DNA from: Alphaproteobacteria bacterium
GTDB lineage: Bacteria; Pseudomonadota; Alphaproteobacteria; SMXP01
Length of the DNA: 7,042 bases
Assembly: GCA_021774995.1 (NCBI GenBank)
Contig: JAJFIM010000397.1
Coordinates: 1-7,042 of the forward strand
Direction of reading: 5' to 3'
Position 1 is the first letter of the stretch. Every line of letters starts with the position of its first letter. Of this stretch, positions 1 to 6,461 are shown piece after piece. A program made the translations under genes and the position numbers. Below the pieces are notes generated by a model that was not told the origin of the DNA, did not search any database, and saw only the letters and a program-made list of their open reading frames with translations.

Positions 1-675
1 GAAGGCGCGGAACGTCTGCTGCCGTCCTGGCCGACCTCAGCTTTGGTCTTGATGTCATTTGGTGGGCTTTGGCTCTGCCTCTGGAGGCGGCCCTGGCGGT
101 TGGCGGGGGGGCTGGGCATTATTGCGGGTCTCGTTCTCGCCTGGATGCATGATATGCCCGACATTTTGATTGACCGGGAGGGAAAGATTATCGCGATGCG
201 CGACAGCCGGCATGTGCTCCAAATGCTTCCAACAAGGAAGGCGAAATTTACCGCTAAAAATTGGTTGCGGCGGGAAGGCGTGATCTTAAAATCATCAACC
301 GGACGCCAAAAGGCTGAAATTCCTTTTTTTACCTGCGATTCTCTCGCCTGCATCACCCCGGAAGACGCTCCCGTGCGCATCTCATACGTGATGGATCAAC
401 GAGCTTTTGAGGAAGACTGTCAGCGCACGGATATTATAATTTCAACGCTTTGGTTGCCATGGAGCCTGTCTGCGGAATGCAGCGTTAACGCGCTTGTCAT
501 AGACCGCACAGCGTTAAAAGATAACGGCGCCTATGCGATTTGGTTTAACGGCAACGGGATGCGGGTTGAAAATACAGCAGATTCTCGCGGTGACCGCCCG
601 TGGTCTACGCGAAAAAACAAAGAGCGGGCTAAACCGGATAAGAGCGCGCGGCGCATCAAAACGGCGCGCCAGTGA
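1..675 (+). CDS. comEC: ComEC/Rec2-family DNA-uptake protein, C-terminal part (5' end outside window)
   Basis: The frame is open from the first base to the TGA at 673-675, giving 224 codons of a protein that begins upstream. Two hydrophobic stretches are visible, about codons 14-28 and 33-49, separated by a short Trp/Arg-rich turn, and look like the last membrane helices. They are followed by a soluble domain (about 52-200) with WLRREG, a CDSLAC cysteine pair (codons 112 and 117), further cysteines at 140 and 160, and the block RGDRPW (196-201). This arrangement and wording match the C-terminus of alphaproteobacterial ComEC as I know it. ComEC forms the inner-membrane channel that takes up single-stranded DNA in transformation. 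A 23-residue tail with 10 Lys/Arg follows RGDRPW. No metallo-beta-lactamase HxHxDH motif lies in the visible part. Its convergent position next to lexA is the usual one. TTG at 43 is only an internal codon, not a start. Confidence 0.82.
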   Translation, partial: EGAERLLPSWPTSALVLMSFGGLWLCLWRRPWRLAGGLGIIAGLVLAWMHDMPDILIDREGKIIAMRDSRHVLQMLPTRKAKFTAKNWLRREGVILKSSTGRQKAEIPFFTCDSLACITPEDAPVRISYVMDQRAFEEDCQRTDIIISTLWLPWSLSAECSVNALVIDRTALKDNGAYAIWFNGNGMRVENTADSRGDRPWSTRKNKERAKPDKSARRIKTARQ

Positions 676-703
676 GAAGCCAGTTGCTAAACAGGGCCTC
701 TCA
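673..703. terminator. Imperfect palindrome spanning the convergent comEC and lexA stop codons
   Basis: TGAGA at 673-677 is complementary to TCTCA at 699-703. Inside it, after one A/C mismatch, GCC (679-681) pairs with GGC (695-697), and GTT (683-685) can pair with AAC (690-692) around a GCTA loop. The outermost pairs are the two stop codons themselves (TGA of comEC with TCA, the complement of the lexA TGA). Its place between convergent genes suggests a bidirectional hairpin that ends or insulates both transcripts. There is no T-run on either side, so a classical Rho-independent terminator is not shown. The role is inferred. Confidence 0.35.
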
Positions 704-1426
704 ATACGTTCTCAAGAGTCCCACCAGTCGACCCTGGACTTGCACGCGGTCGGCGCCAAAAATACGGGTTTCGTATGACGGGTTCGCCGCTTCGAGCGCA
801 ATTGTGTCGCCGCGTTTACGCAGACGTTTCAGCGTGGCTTCGTGATCATCGACCAGAGCCACCACGATGTCGCCATTGGTTGCCGTATCGCATCTGTTGA
901 TAAGCGCGACATCGCCGTCAAGAATGCCGGCCTGGATCATGGAATCGCCTTTAACTTCAAGCGCATAATGTTCGCCCGTTCCCAGCATATCCATTGGCAC
1001 GGTGATATTGCGCGTATTGTCTTGAAGCGCTTCGATAGGGGTGCCGGCGGCGATTCGCCCGAGAACAGCCACTTCCATGACATCTTCCCGAAGGGCGGAT
1101 GCGGTACTAGCAACGGCCGACGGCGCGTTTTTCTTGCCGAGAGAGCCCTCAATCACGCTTGGGGTGAAACCTTTTGAGCGGGCGTGAATGAGCCCGCCGT
1201 CCGGCACAGTGCTTTCTGGCAAGCGGATAATTTCCAAGGCGCGAGCGCGATGCGCAAGGCGTTTGATAAAGCCGCGCTCTTCCAATGCCGTGATCAGACG
1301 ATGAATTCCGGATTTAGATTTCAAGTCCAGAGCTTCTTTCATCTCGTCAAAAGAGGGGGAAACGCCGGTTTCGCGAATGCGTCCGTGTATGAATAGAAGA
1401 AGCTCATGTTGCTTGCGGGTGAGCAT
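701..1426 (-). CDS. lexA: LexA, SOS-response transcriptional repressor and self-cleaving protease
   Basis: A 241-residue LexA of typical alphaproteobacterial length. The N-terminal winged helix-turn-helix (about 1-68) carries GVSPSFDEM and the recognition region KSKSGIHRL. A Ser/Ala-rich linker (about 86-115) follows, then the S24-type latent protease domain. The self-cleavage site is Ala127-Gly128 (RIAAG), the nucleophile Ser162 (KGDSM) and the general-base Lys200 (ATLKRL). RecA-stimulated cleavage would lift repression of DNA-repair genes. I chose ATG at 1426 because AGGGA lies 7 nt upstream and the protein then begins MLTRKQ, the normal LexA N-terminus. An upstream in-frame ATG at 1489 would place the promoter and operator inside the gene. 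The operator at 1471-1485 indicates autoregulation. It is downstream of moeA but has its own promoter. Confidence 0.97.
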   Translation of the reverse strand: MLTRKQHELLLFIHGRIRETGVSPSFDEMKEALDLKSKSGIHRLITALEERGFIKRLAHRARALEIIRLPESTVPDGGLIHARSKGFTPSVIEGSLGKKNAPSAVASTASALREDVMEVAVLGRIAAGTPIEALQDNTRNITVPMDMLGTGEHYALEVKGDSMIQAGILDGDVALINRCDTATNGDIVVALVDDHEATLKRLRKRGDTIALEAANPSYETRIFGADRVQVQGRLVGLLRTY

Positions 1427-1445
1427 GGCAAAATCCCTATAGGAA

Positions 1446-1460
1446 GAACAAAACGTTAAC
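1446..1460. promoter_or_regulatory. Possible second, degenerate LexA half-operator
   Basis: The plus strand reads GAAC, seven bases, TAAC, so on the minus strand GTTA-N7-GTTC: one perfect and one 3-of-4 half-site with the correct spacing. It lies just downstream of the inferred lexA transcription start, in the opposite orientation to the main box. It could be a weak auxiliary site or chance. The support is only the spacing and location. Confidence 0.25.
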
Positions 1461-1470
1461 ATTCGAATCT

Positions 1471-1485
1471 GTTCTAGTTTAGTTC
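1471..1485. promoter_or_regulatory. LexA-binding site (alphaproteobacterial SOS box, GTTC-N7-GTTC)
   Basis: The plus strand reads GTTC, TAGTTTA, GTTC, a perfect match to the direct-repeat operator established for alphaproteobacterial LexA. It lies 45 nt upstream of the lexA start and overlaps the predicted -10. This is the expected autoregulatory site. Confidence 0.9.
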
Positions 1486-1499
1486 TCACGTAGCGTCAA
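1471..1499 (-). promoter_or_regulatory. lexA promoter (-35 and -10)
   Basis: Read on the minus strand, TTGACG (1499-1494) is followed by a 17-nt spacer and TAGAAC (1476-1471), a good sigma-70-type pair. Transcription would start near 1464, giving a leader of about 38 nt before the lexA ATG at 1426. The -10 hexamer is the distal half of the SOS box, so bound LexA would directly cover the -10 and spacer. The start site is inferred from spacing. Confidence 0.65.
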
Positions 1500-1544
1500 G
1501 ACCATTTAGGGAACATTGGGCGCAAGGCTTAAGGTCGGGCGGGA

Positions 1545-2759
1545 TCAGACGTCGTTAAAGGGGATAAAATCAACCGTATCGCCGCTTTTTGACGCCGGCG
1601 CTCCGGGTCGACGCACAAGAAGGCAGTCGGCTTGAACGAGCAGTGATTGCATGGCGCTGTCTTGGCTTTCAAAGGGCGCCACAAGAGGCAGGTCGCCCGG
1701 CTCATCGCGCGGGGTTTGAAGCGTGGCGCGCATATAATCCTGCCGCTTTCCGTTGGCGGGCAGGTCGCGGGCGAGCGCGCCCCGGCGCATCTGAAGAGTT
1801 TGCGGTTCGGAAACTCCGGACAAAGCCTCCAGTGCCGGGCGCAACAAAATGAGCGCACAGACTGAGGATGACACCGGGTTTCCCGGCAGACCAAGCAGGG
1901 GGACGCCGCCCAGAGCGCCGAAGAGGGACGGCTTTCCCGGGCGCATGGCGACCCGCCAGAAGCCGACTTCCAGTCCTTCCTCGCGCAATACCTGCTGAAC
2001 GAGATCGTGATCCCCGACCGAAACGCCGCCCGTGGAAACGATAAAGTCGGCCTGTTGCGCTGCGATGGCCGCTGCGCGCAATGCGCCTCTGTTGTCGCGG
2101 GCAATACCCAGATCGATGGGAACGCCTCCCCAGTGACGAATTTGCGCCGCCAATGACAGCGCGTTGGACGAGATGATTTGCGACGCGCCGACGGGCGCAC
2201 CCGGGAGCGCCAATTCATCGCCAGTGGCCAAAATGGCGACGTGCGGCCGACGCTTTACCTTTACCCAAGGTGCGTTCATGGACGCCGCCAGGCCGATATC
2301 GCGCGGGGTCAGTCTTTTTCCGGCGCGCAAACTGCAATCGCCCACGGAAAAATCACCCCCTTTGGCGCGAATATGGCGCCCCTTCACGGCGGCCACTTGA
2401 AAAGCGATGCGGGGTTTATTTTTCGCGTCCGCATCCTCCTGTATGACGATCGCGTCGGCGCCATCGGGAACCCTCGCGCCGGTAAATATGCGCACCGTTT
2501 GCCCCGCGCCAACCCGGCCCTCAAATGGCGCCCCGGCCGCCGATTCGCCGATCAGCTCCAGCGTGGCGGGCGCTCGGCCATCCTCCGCGCGCACCGCATA
2601 GCCGTCCATCGCGGAGACATCAAAGGGCGGCTGCGTAAGCCGGGAGACAACGTCCTCAGCAAGAACCCGCCCTGCGGCTAGCGCCAGCATTACCATTTCA
2701 TCCGACACCGGACGAATGCTTTTTACGATGCGATTTATCGCTTCTTCGACTGAAATCAC
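1545..2759 (-). CDS. moeA: MoeA, molybdopterin molybdenumtransferase
   Basis: MoeA inserts molybdate into adenylylated molybdopterin, the last common step of molybdenum cofactor synthesis in the cytoplasm. With the chosen start it has 404 residues, the usual family length. Family marks are SAMDGYAVR (49-57), the ATGDEL segment of the MogA-like domain (178-183), STGGVSVGD (242-250), MRPGKP (272-277) and GLPGNPVS (290-297). Domain order (N-terminal linker and barrel, MogA-like core, C-terminal beta domain from about 325) is complete. I prefer GTG at 2759: AAAGGA lies about 10 nt upstream, the protein then starts ISVEEA as MoeA proteins usually do, and it begins 7 nt after the moaC stop. An in-frame TTG at 2795 would add 12 residues and overlap moaC. 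The Shine-Dalgarno sequence sits in the final moaC codons, so coupled translation is likely. Confidence 0.95.
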   Translation of the reverse strand: MISVEEAINRIVKSIRPVSDEMVMLALAAGRVLAEDVVSRLTQPPFDVSAMDGYAVRAEDGRAPATLELIGESAAGAPFEGRVGAGQTVRIFTGARVPDGADAIVIQEDADAKNKPRIAFQVAAVKGRHIRAKGGDFSVGDCSLRAGKRLTPRDIGLAASMNAPWVKVKRRPHVAILATGDELALPGAPVGASQIISSNALSLAAQIRHWGGVPIDLGIARDNRGALRAAAIAAQQADFIVSTGGVSVGDHDLVQQVLREEGLEVGFWRVAMRPGKPSLFGALGGVPLLGLPGNPVSSSVCALILLRPALEALSGVSEPQTLQMRRGALARDLPANGKRQDYMRATLQTPRDEPGDLPLVAPFESQDSAMQSLLVQADCLLVRRPGAPASKSGDTVDFIPFNDV

Positions 2760-2766
2760 GAGGGGG

Positions 2767-3558
2767 TTATCCTTTAAAGAGATCGTCGACGGCAACGCCC
2801 GCGGCCTTGGCCAGACGCGCGGCGACTTCGTCTCTAAGGGCGGGGGTCTGCCCGTTCAGATAGCAATAGACTTCACCTAATTTAACACCGGCTTTTTTTG
2901 AGATGGCCGAGACCTGAATCTTATTATTGTACAAATACTCACGGAACGCTTCCCGTTTGGCGATTTGGGATTTGACGCGCGGGGAGAGCCGGGGGCGGCG
3001 TTTCCGGACTGCCGGGGCGCCTTCATGTGGCGTAGAGCGCATCCCTCTGGATCTCAAATCGGCGGAGCCTGACGCCGCCGCGTCTTGAGCTTTATAGTCC
3101 CCAGAGCGCCCTCCTGATTTTTCCACCAGCCGAATGTCGGTGAGGATCATGCCACGGTCCACCGCTTTGGCCATATCGTAAACGGTAAGCGCCGCCACTG
3201 AAACAGCCGTCAGGGCTTCCATTTCCACACCCGTTCGGCCATTCACTTTGACGCGCGCGGAGATCTCCAGGCGTCCAGTATCCGCGTCCGGTTCAAGGTC
3301 AACCGTGATGGCGTTTAAGCTGAGCGGATGGCACAAAGGAATGAGATCGGCGGTGCGTTTTGCCGCCATGATGCCCGCCAGCCGGGCGGCTGCCAGGACA
3401 TCGCCTTTTTTTATCCCGCCGCCGGTGATCAGCTTGAGCGTTTCGGGCTTCATCACCACGGCGCCCTTGGCGACTGCGATGCGTTCCGTCACGTGCTTTT
3501 CACCAACATCCACCATGTGGGCGCGGCCTTGATCATCCAGATGACTAAGCTTAACCAT
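2767..3558 (-). CDS. moaC: MoaC (cyclic pyranopterin monophosphate synthase) fused to a C-terminal HTH domain
   Basis: MoaC converts the 3',8-cyclo-dihydro-GTP made by MoaA into cyclic pyranopterin monophosphate in molybdenum cofactor synthesis. Residues 1-156 are a complete MoaC domain. The catalytic set falls at the same numbers as in E. coli MoaC: Lys51, His77 (LIPLCHPL), Glu112 and Glu114 (GVEMEAL), Asp128 and Lys131 (YDMAK). The family normally ends near residue 160, after the SGGRSGDYK block seen here. This protein continues without a stop to 263 residues: a basic linker (about 157-197, with RKRRPR) and then a helix-turn-helix-like domain. ATG at 3558 is chosen over TTG at 3561 because AAGG stands about 6 nt before it. 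The enzymatic role is secure. The role of the extension is unknown and could be DNA binding or oligomer interaction. Confidence 0.93.
   Translation of the reverse strand: MVKLSHLDDQGRAHMVDVGEKHVTERIAVAKGAVVMKPETLKLITGGGIKKGDVLAAARLAGIMAAKRTADLIPLCHPLSLNAITVDLEPDADTGRLEISARVKVNGRTGVEMEALTAVSVAALTVYDMAKAVDRGMILTDIRLVEKSGGRSGDYKAQDAAASGSADLRSRGMRSTPHEGAPAVRKRRPRLSPRVKSQIAKREAFREYLYNNKIQVSAISKKAGVKLGEVYCYLNGQTPALRDEVAARLAKAAGVAVDDLFKG
2770..2967 (-). other. XRE/lambda-repressor-like HTH domain at the C-terminus of MoaC
   Basis: Residues about 198-263 of MoaC. The pattern is a first helix (KREAFREYLYNN), a second helix with AISKKAG (218-224), a recognition-like helix (KLGEVYCYLNG, 226-236), and a closing amphipathic helix with the V-x-x-LAKAAGV...DDLF ending common in XRE regulators. 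An internal ATG at 3042 (residue 173) could give a free 91-residue form, but the AGAGG before it is too close to be a convincing ribosome site. The fold is assigned from pattern only. Confidence 0.7.
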
Positions 3559-3597
3559 CAATCGCCTTTATTAAGAAGTATCAAGGCCGTGCTTAGT

Positions 3598-4539
3598 CTA
3601 TTTCAACAGATAACTCAATGACGGACCCGGCCGCCCGACATAGCAGGTTTTGTTGAATCCATAATATTTGATGACTTCATGGGCTTTGCGGGCCTCGGCT
3701 TCCTTGCTGCCGAAATCAAACATCCAATGGCTGCCGTCAACGATTTTCCAGCTTCCATTGATCTTTTTGACTTCTACATTTGCGTTGTTGAAACCTAAGC
3801 AGTCTTCACCGGCCGACGCATTAGCGGGCGCCGCATCGCCGGACAGAAAATACTCAAAGCTCGGGTCCGGGCGGCCGACAAAGCATTGCTTGTTCATGTT
3901 GTGCGTTTTGATGCGACTAAGCGCTTCCTGGGCCTCTGACTGATTGGCGCCAAAATCAAGGAGCCACATGGAGCCTACTTTGACTTTCCACCGGCTTCCT
4001 GCTTTCGCTGCGACGGCTTCATTCGGGTTAAAAGAAATGCAGTCCTGATTGGTCGGCGGCGCCGTGACAAGGGCGCCGATGCCTGGAATCAGCGGCGTGA
4101 ATATTGCCTGTTCGGTAAACGTTTCCCTGGTGGCGTAAGATGATCGTCCACTGCCGTCAGTGAATTTGGTATAGAGATTTGCAACAAGTTTTGAACCTTC
4201 AAGCGTCAACACAAGAGCCTTTTCGCCAAAGCTTTGATCAAATGTTGCAACCAGAGAAACCGTATCGCCCAGGGCGTCCGAAGACGCGCTCCCCGCATAT
4301 GGCGTCGCGGAAACAGCCCCCCAATCGCAATCGCTGGGGGAACAACTTCCCCAAGCCTGAACAGTGATGGCGCCGCCCATCCGTTTGATTTTAATGCGCG
4401 TGATCCCGCGCGTGGAGGCGTTGTCGTTCGCCCATGTGCCGGTGAAATCGTTTATCGTGGCAAAGGCGGCGTTGGGAGCGCCAAGCGCCACTAAAGCCAA
4501 GGCCGCGCCAACGGCCAAGCTTTTAAAGAAACGGATCAT
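3598..4539 (-). CDS. Exported protein of unknown function: beta-rich domain plus two Cys/Trp repeats
   Basis: I do not recognise a named family. The 313-residue product begins with a signal peptide (charged MIRFFK, hydrophobic core, cleavage probably after AFA at residue 27), so it is probably periplasmic or secreted. Residues about 29-143 have alternating beta-like sequence with FTGTW (32-36), RGITRIKI and CSPSDCDWG (66-74), a layout reminiscent of small beta-barrel proteins. A linker rich in Pro/Gly/Ala (about 149-164) leads to two gap-free repeats of 67 residues (166-232 and 246-312). All six cysteines fall in pairs (66/71, 167/219, 247/299), which fits disulfides outside the cytoplasm. 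ATG at 4539 is preferred to a start 30 nt upstream because GGGAGA lies 9 nt before it and the signal peptide then begins properly. It lies 39 nt before moaC, in the same direction, but nothing links it to cofactor or tryptophan synthesis. Confidence 0.85.
   Translation of the reverse strand: MIRFFKSLAVGAALALVALGAPNAAFATINDFTGTWANDNASTRGITRIKIKRMGGAITVQAWGSCSPSDCDWGAVSATPYAGSASSDALGDTVSLVATFDQSFGEKALVLTLEGSKLVANLYTKFTDGSGRSSYATRETFTEQAIFTPLIPGIGALVTAPPTNQDCISFNPNEAVAAKAGSRWKVKVGSMWLLDFGANQSEAQEALSRIKTHNMNKQCFVGRPDPSFEYFLSGDAAPANASAGEDCLGFNNANVEVKKINGSWKIVDGSHWMFDFGSKEAEARKAHEVIKYYGFNKTCYVGRPGPSLSYLLK
3604..3804 (-). repeat. Second Cys/Trp repeat of the exported protein (residues 246-312)
   Basis: Begins DCLGF, contains W264, W272, FDFG and ends CYVGRPGPSLSYLL, one residue before the stop. 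Every conserved position is offset by exactly 80 residues from the first copy, indicating an internal duplication of a module that probably folds by itself around one disulfide. Confidence 0.85.
3844..4044 (-). repeat. First Cys/Trp repeat of the exported protein (residues 166-232)
   Basis: Begins DCISF, contains W184, W192, LDFG and ends CFVGRPDPSFEYFL. Aligned without gaps to the second copy, 29 of 67 residues are identical (about 43%), including both cysteines, both tryptophans, DFG, VGRP and the final Tyr. Confidence 0.85.
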
Positions 4540-4589
4540 GATTTTAAGTCTCCCTCGTTTAAAGTTCACGGGAGCGCAATAATCAAAAT

Positions 4590-4606
4590 AGGGATAGCAA
4601 CTCCCT
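4590..4606 (-). terminator. Weak hairpin after trpC
   Basis: On the minus strand AGGGA, a 7-nt loop, TCCCT, then ATTTTGATT, 25 nt past the trpC stop. The stem is only 5 bp and the T-run short, so it could at most attenuate transcription from the trp genes into the exported-protein gene. The whole 91-nt gap (4540-4630) otherwise shows only the ribosome site of the next gene. I see no convincing -35/-10 pair in it. Confidence 0.2.
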
Positions 4607-4630
4607 CAAACACTGTACCAAAAGACTACG

Positions 4631-5428
4631 CTATCTGGCGTCTTCAAGCAAAGCGCGCGTTGCCGCAGCCACATCGGGCTTGCGCATCAGGCTTTCGCCA
4701 ATGAGAAAGGTCGTGACGCCGATTGCCGACATGCGCCCCAGATCATCTGGCGTTGCAAGGCCGCTTTCACTCACCGCGAGACGGTCGTGAGGAATGAGAG
4801 GCGCCAGGGCTTCCGTGACGTCCAGAGATGTCTCAAAAGTGTGCAGATTGCGGTTGTTGACGCCAATTAAGGGAGTTTTGAGAGTGAGGGCTTGGTTGAG
4901 TTCGGCTTGATCGTGAACCTCCACAAGAACATCCATGCCCCACGACAGAGCGCAGGCTTCCAACTCAAGCGCTTGCGCTCCGTTAAGCACTGCCAGGATG
5001 AGAAGGATACAATCGGCGCCCAAGGCGCGCGCTTGCGCCACTTGATAGGGATCAAACGTGAAATCCTTGCGCAATACAGGCAGATCGCCCGCCGCGCGGG
5101 CTGCAGTGAGATAAGCGTCCGCGCCTTGAAAGCTGGGCGTATCCGTCAAAACAGAAAGGCAGACTGCGCCGCCTTGCGCGTAGGCTCTGGCAAGTTCAGG
5201 CGGATTAAAATCTTCTCTAATCAAACCCTTGGACGGGCTGGCTTTTTTAATCTCAGCGATGAGCCCGTAGCGGCCTTCTCTTTGGGCGGATTGCAAGGCG
5301 CGCGCAAAGCCCCGCGGGGGGGAGGCTTGATGCGCCGCCTGCTCGACTTCGCTGGGCGGCGTCGCCTTTTTGCTGGCCGAAACTTCGTCCAGTTTATAAT
5401 CTTTGATATCGTCTAAAATCGTTGTCAT
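4631..5428 (-). CDS. trpC: TrpC, indole-3-glycerol-phosphate synthase
   Basis: Closes and decarboxylates carboxyphenylamino-deoxyribulose phosphate to indole-glycerol phosphate, a cytoplasmic step of tryptophan synthesis. At 265 residues it is a full-length monofunctional enzyme; no phosphoribosylanthranilate isomerase domain is attached. Family landmarks along the (beta/alpha)8 barrel are AEIKKASPSKG (58-68, with Glu59 and catalytic Lys61), LRKDF (119-123, general-acid Lys121), LVEVH (168-172, Glu170), GVNNRNL (189-195), SESG (220-223) and the phosphate-binding IGESLM (243-248). The ATG at 5428 lies 6 nt after the trpD stop. No strong Shine-Dalgarno precedes it, so translation is probably coupled to trpD. 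Confidence 0.97.
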   Translation of the reverse strand: MTTILDDIKDYKLDEVSASKKATPPSEVEQAAHQASPPRGFARALQSAQREGRYGLIAEIKKASPSKGLIREDFNPPELARAYAQGGAVCLSVLTDTPSFQGADAYLTAARAAGDLPVLRKDFTFDPYQVAQARALGADCILLILAVLNGAQALELEACALSWGMDVLVEVHDQAELNQALTLKTPLIGVNNRNLHTFETSLDVTEALAPLIPHDRLAVSESGLATPDDLGRMSAIGVTTFLIGESLMRKPDVAAATRALLEDAR

Positions 5429-5434
5429 GACTAC

Positions 5435-6448
5435 TTATTCGTTCGAAAGCTCAACCAGTTTATCAAGTGCGCGTTTGGCCCTGCCTTCGTCAAGGGACTG
5501 CATGGCCAGCGCCGCGCCCTCGCGTAAATCAGTTGCTTTGCCCGCCACGATCAGCGCCGCCGCGCTGTTCAAAACAACGATGTCGCGGTAAGCGTCTTTT
5601 TCACCTTTCAGCAAGGCGCTGAGGCGCTGGGCGTTATATTCAGGCGCGCCGCCTTTGAGATCCTTTAATGCAGCGCGCGCGACGCCGGCATCCTCAGGAC
5701 AAATCTCGAATGTCGTGATTGCGCCCTCCGACAATTGCGCAACATGGGTAACGCCTGTGGTGGTGACTTCATCCAGACCGTCAGAGCCGTGCACAATCCA
5801 AACTTTTTCCGATCCTAATTTTCGCAGAACCTCCGCCAAGGGCTCCAGCCACTGCGCGGCGTAAACGCCGATTAACTGGCGGGTCGCTCCGGCGGGATTG
5901 GACAAAGGCCCCATGAGATTGAAAATGGTTCGCGTGCCGAGCTGAATTCGAGCCGGGGCAACATGCCTCATGGCGTCGTGATGGCTAGGCGCCATCATGA
6001 ATCCGACCCCCGCCTGCTCAATGCACTTACCGATCTGTTCGGGGGGGATGCCGAGTTTTACGCCCAGTGTGAGAAGAACATCAGCCGATCCCGATTTTGA
6101 CGACAGCGCCTTATTGCCGTGCTTGGCGATGGGCGTGCCGCAACCGGCGACCACAAACGCCACCGCTGTTGAAATGTTGAGTGTGCCTGAAGCGTCCCCG
6201 CCCGTGCCACAGGTGTCGAGTGCGCCGGGTGGCGCGTTAACATGGAGCGCTTTGGCCCGCATCACGCGCACGCCTCCGGTGATCTCTTCCACCGTCTCGC
6301 CGCGCACCCGCAACGCCATGAGGAAGCCGCCGATCTGCTCCGGCGAAGCTTCGCCCGTCATCATCAGCTCAAACGCGCGCGCTGCGTCAGATTCTGTGAG
6401 TGCATGGCCATCGGCGACTTTAGAGAGCAAAGTTTTAAAATTATCCAT
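5435..6448 (-). CDS. trpD: TrpD, anthranilate phosphoribosyltransferase
   Basis: Transfers phosphoribose from PRPP to anthranilate, the second committed step of tryptophan synthesis. The 337-residue product is a complete stand-alone type (not fused to TrpG). Visible motifs are the PRPP loop GTGGD (81-85), NIST (91-94), KHGNK (109-113), the anthranilate-contacting Arg167 (PARIQLG), GPLSNPA (180-186) and the metal-binding pair Asp226-Glu227 (GLDE). The ATG at 6448 is chosen because GGAG lies 5 nt upstream and it starts 13 nt after trpG. An in-frame TTG at 6469 would add 7 residues and overlap trpG by 8 nt. It sits between trpG and trpC in one transcription unit. Confidence 0.97.
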   Translation of the reverse strand: MDNFKTLLSKVADGHALTESDAARAFELMMTGEASPEQIGGFLMALRVRGETVEEITGGVRVMRAKALHVNAPPGALDTCGTGGDASGTLNISTAVAFVVAGCGTPIAKHGNKALSSKSGSADVLLTLGVKLGIPPEQIGKCIEQAGVGFMMAPSHHDAMRHVAPARIQLGTRTIFNLMGPLSNPAGATRQLIGVYAAQWLEPLAEVLRKLGSEKVWIVHGSDGLDEVTTTGVTHVAQLSEGAITTFEICPEDAGVARAALKDLKGGAPEYNAQRLSALLKGEKDAYRDIVVLNSAAALIVAGKATDLREGAALAMQSLDEGRAKRALDKLVELSNE

Positions 6449-6461
6449 TCGATCTCCAGCT

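Noticed and set aside
842..1177. Plus-strand open frame of 111 codons inside lexA
   Set aside because: It is antisense to a clearly recognised gene, has no family resemblance and no convincing ribosome site.
1427..1489. N-terminal extension of LexA by 21 residues from ATG at 1489
   Set aside because: It would translate across the SOS box, the -10 and the leader, and LexA proteins start at the MLTRKQ position, which has its own ribosome site.
2178..2681. Plus-strand open frame of 167 codons opposite moeA
   Set aside because: Long antisense frames are common opposite GC-rich genes; the translation is Arg-rich without domain signs.
2968..3042. Separate small HTH gene starting at the internal ATG at 3042
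   Set aside because: There is no stop between the MoaC domain and the HTH region, and the nearest Shine-Dalgarno-like AGAGG is directly against the ATG. A fusion is the simpler reading.
3559..3600. Molybdenum cofactor riboswitch before moaC
   Set aside because: Only 39 nt are available between the genes, too short for that RNA, and no matching structure is visible.
4581..4609. Promoter for the exported-protein gene (TTGAGG, 17 nt, TTGATT on the minus strand)
   Set aside because: The -10 matches the consensus at only 3 of 6 positions, so I did not list it as a feature.
4892..5416. Plus-strand open frame of 174 codons opposite trpC
   Set aside because: It lies fully within trpC on the other strand and its translation shows no recognisable domain.
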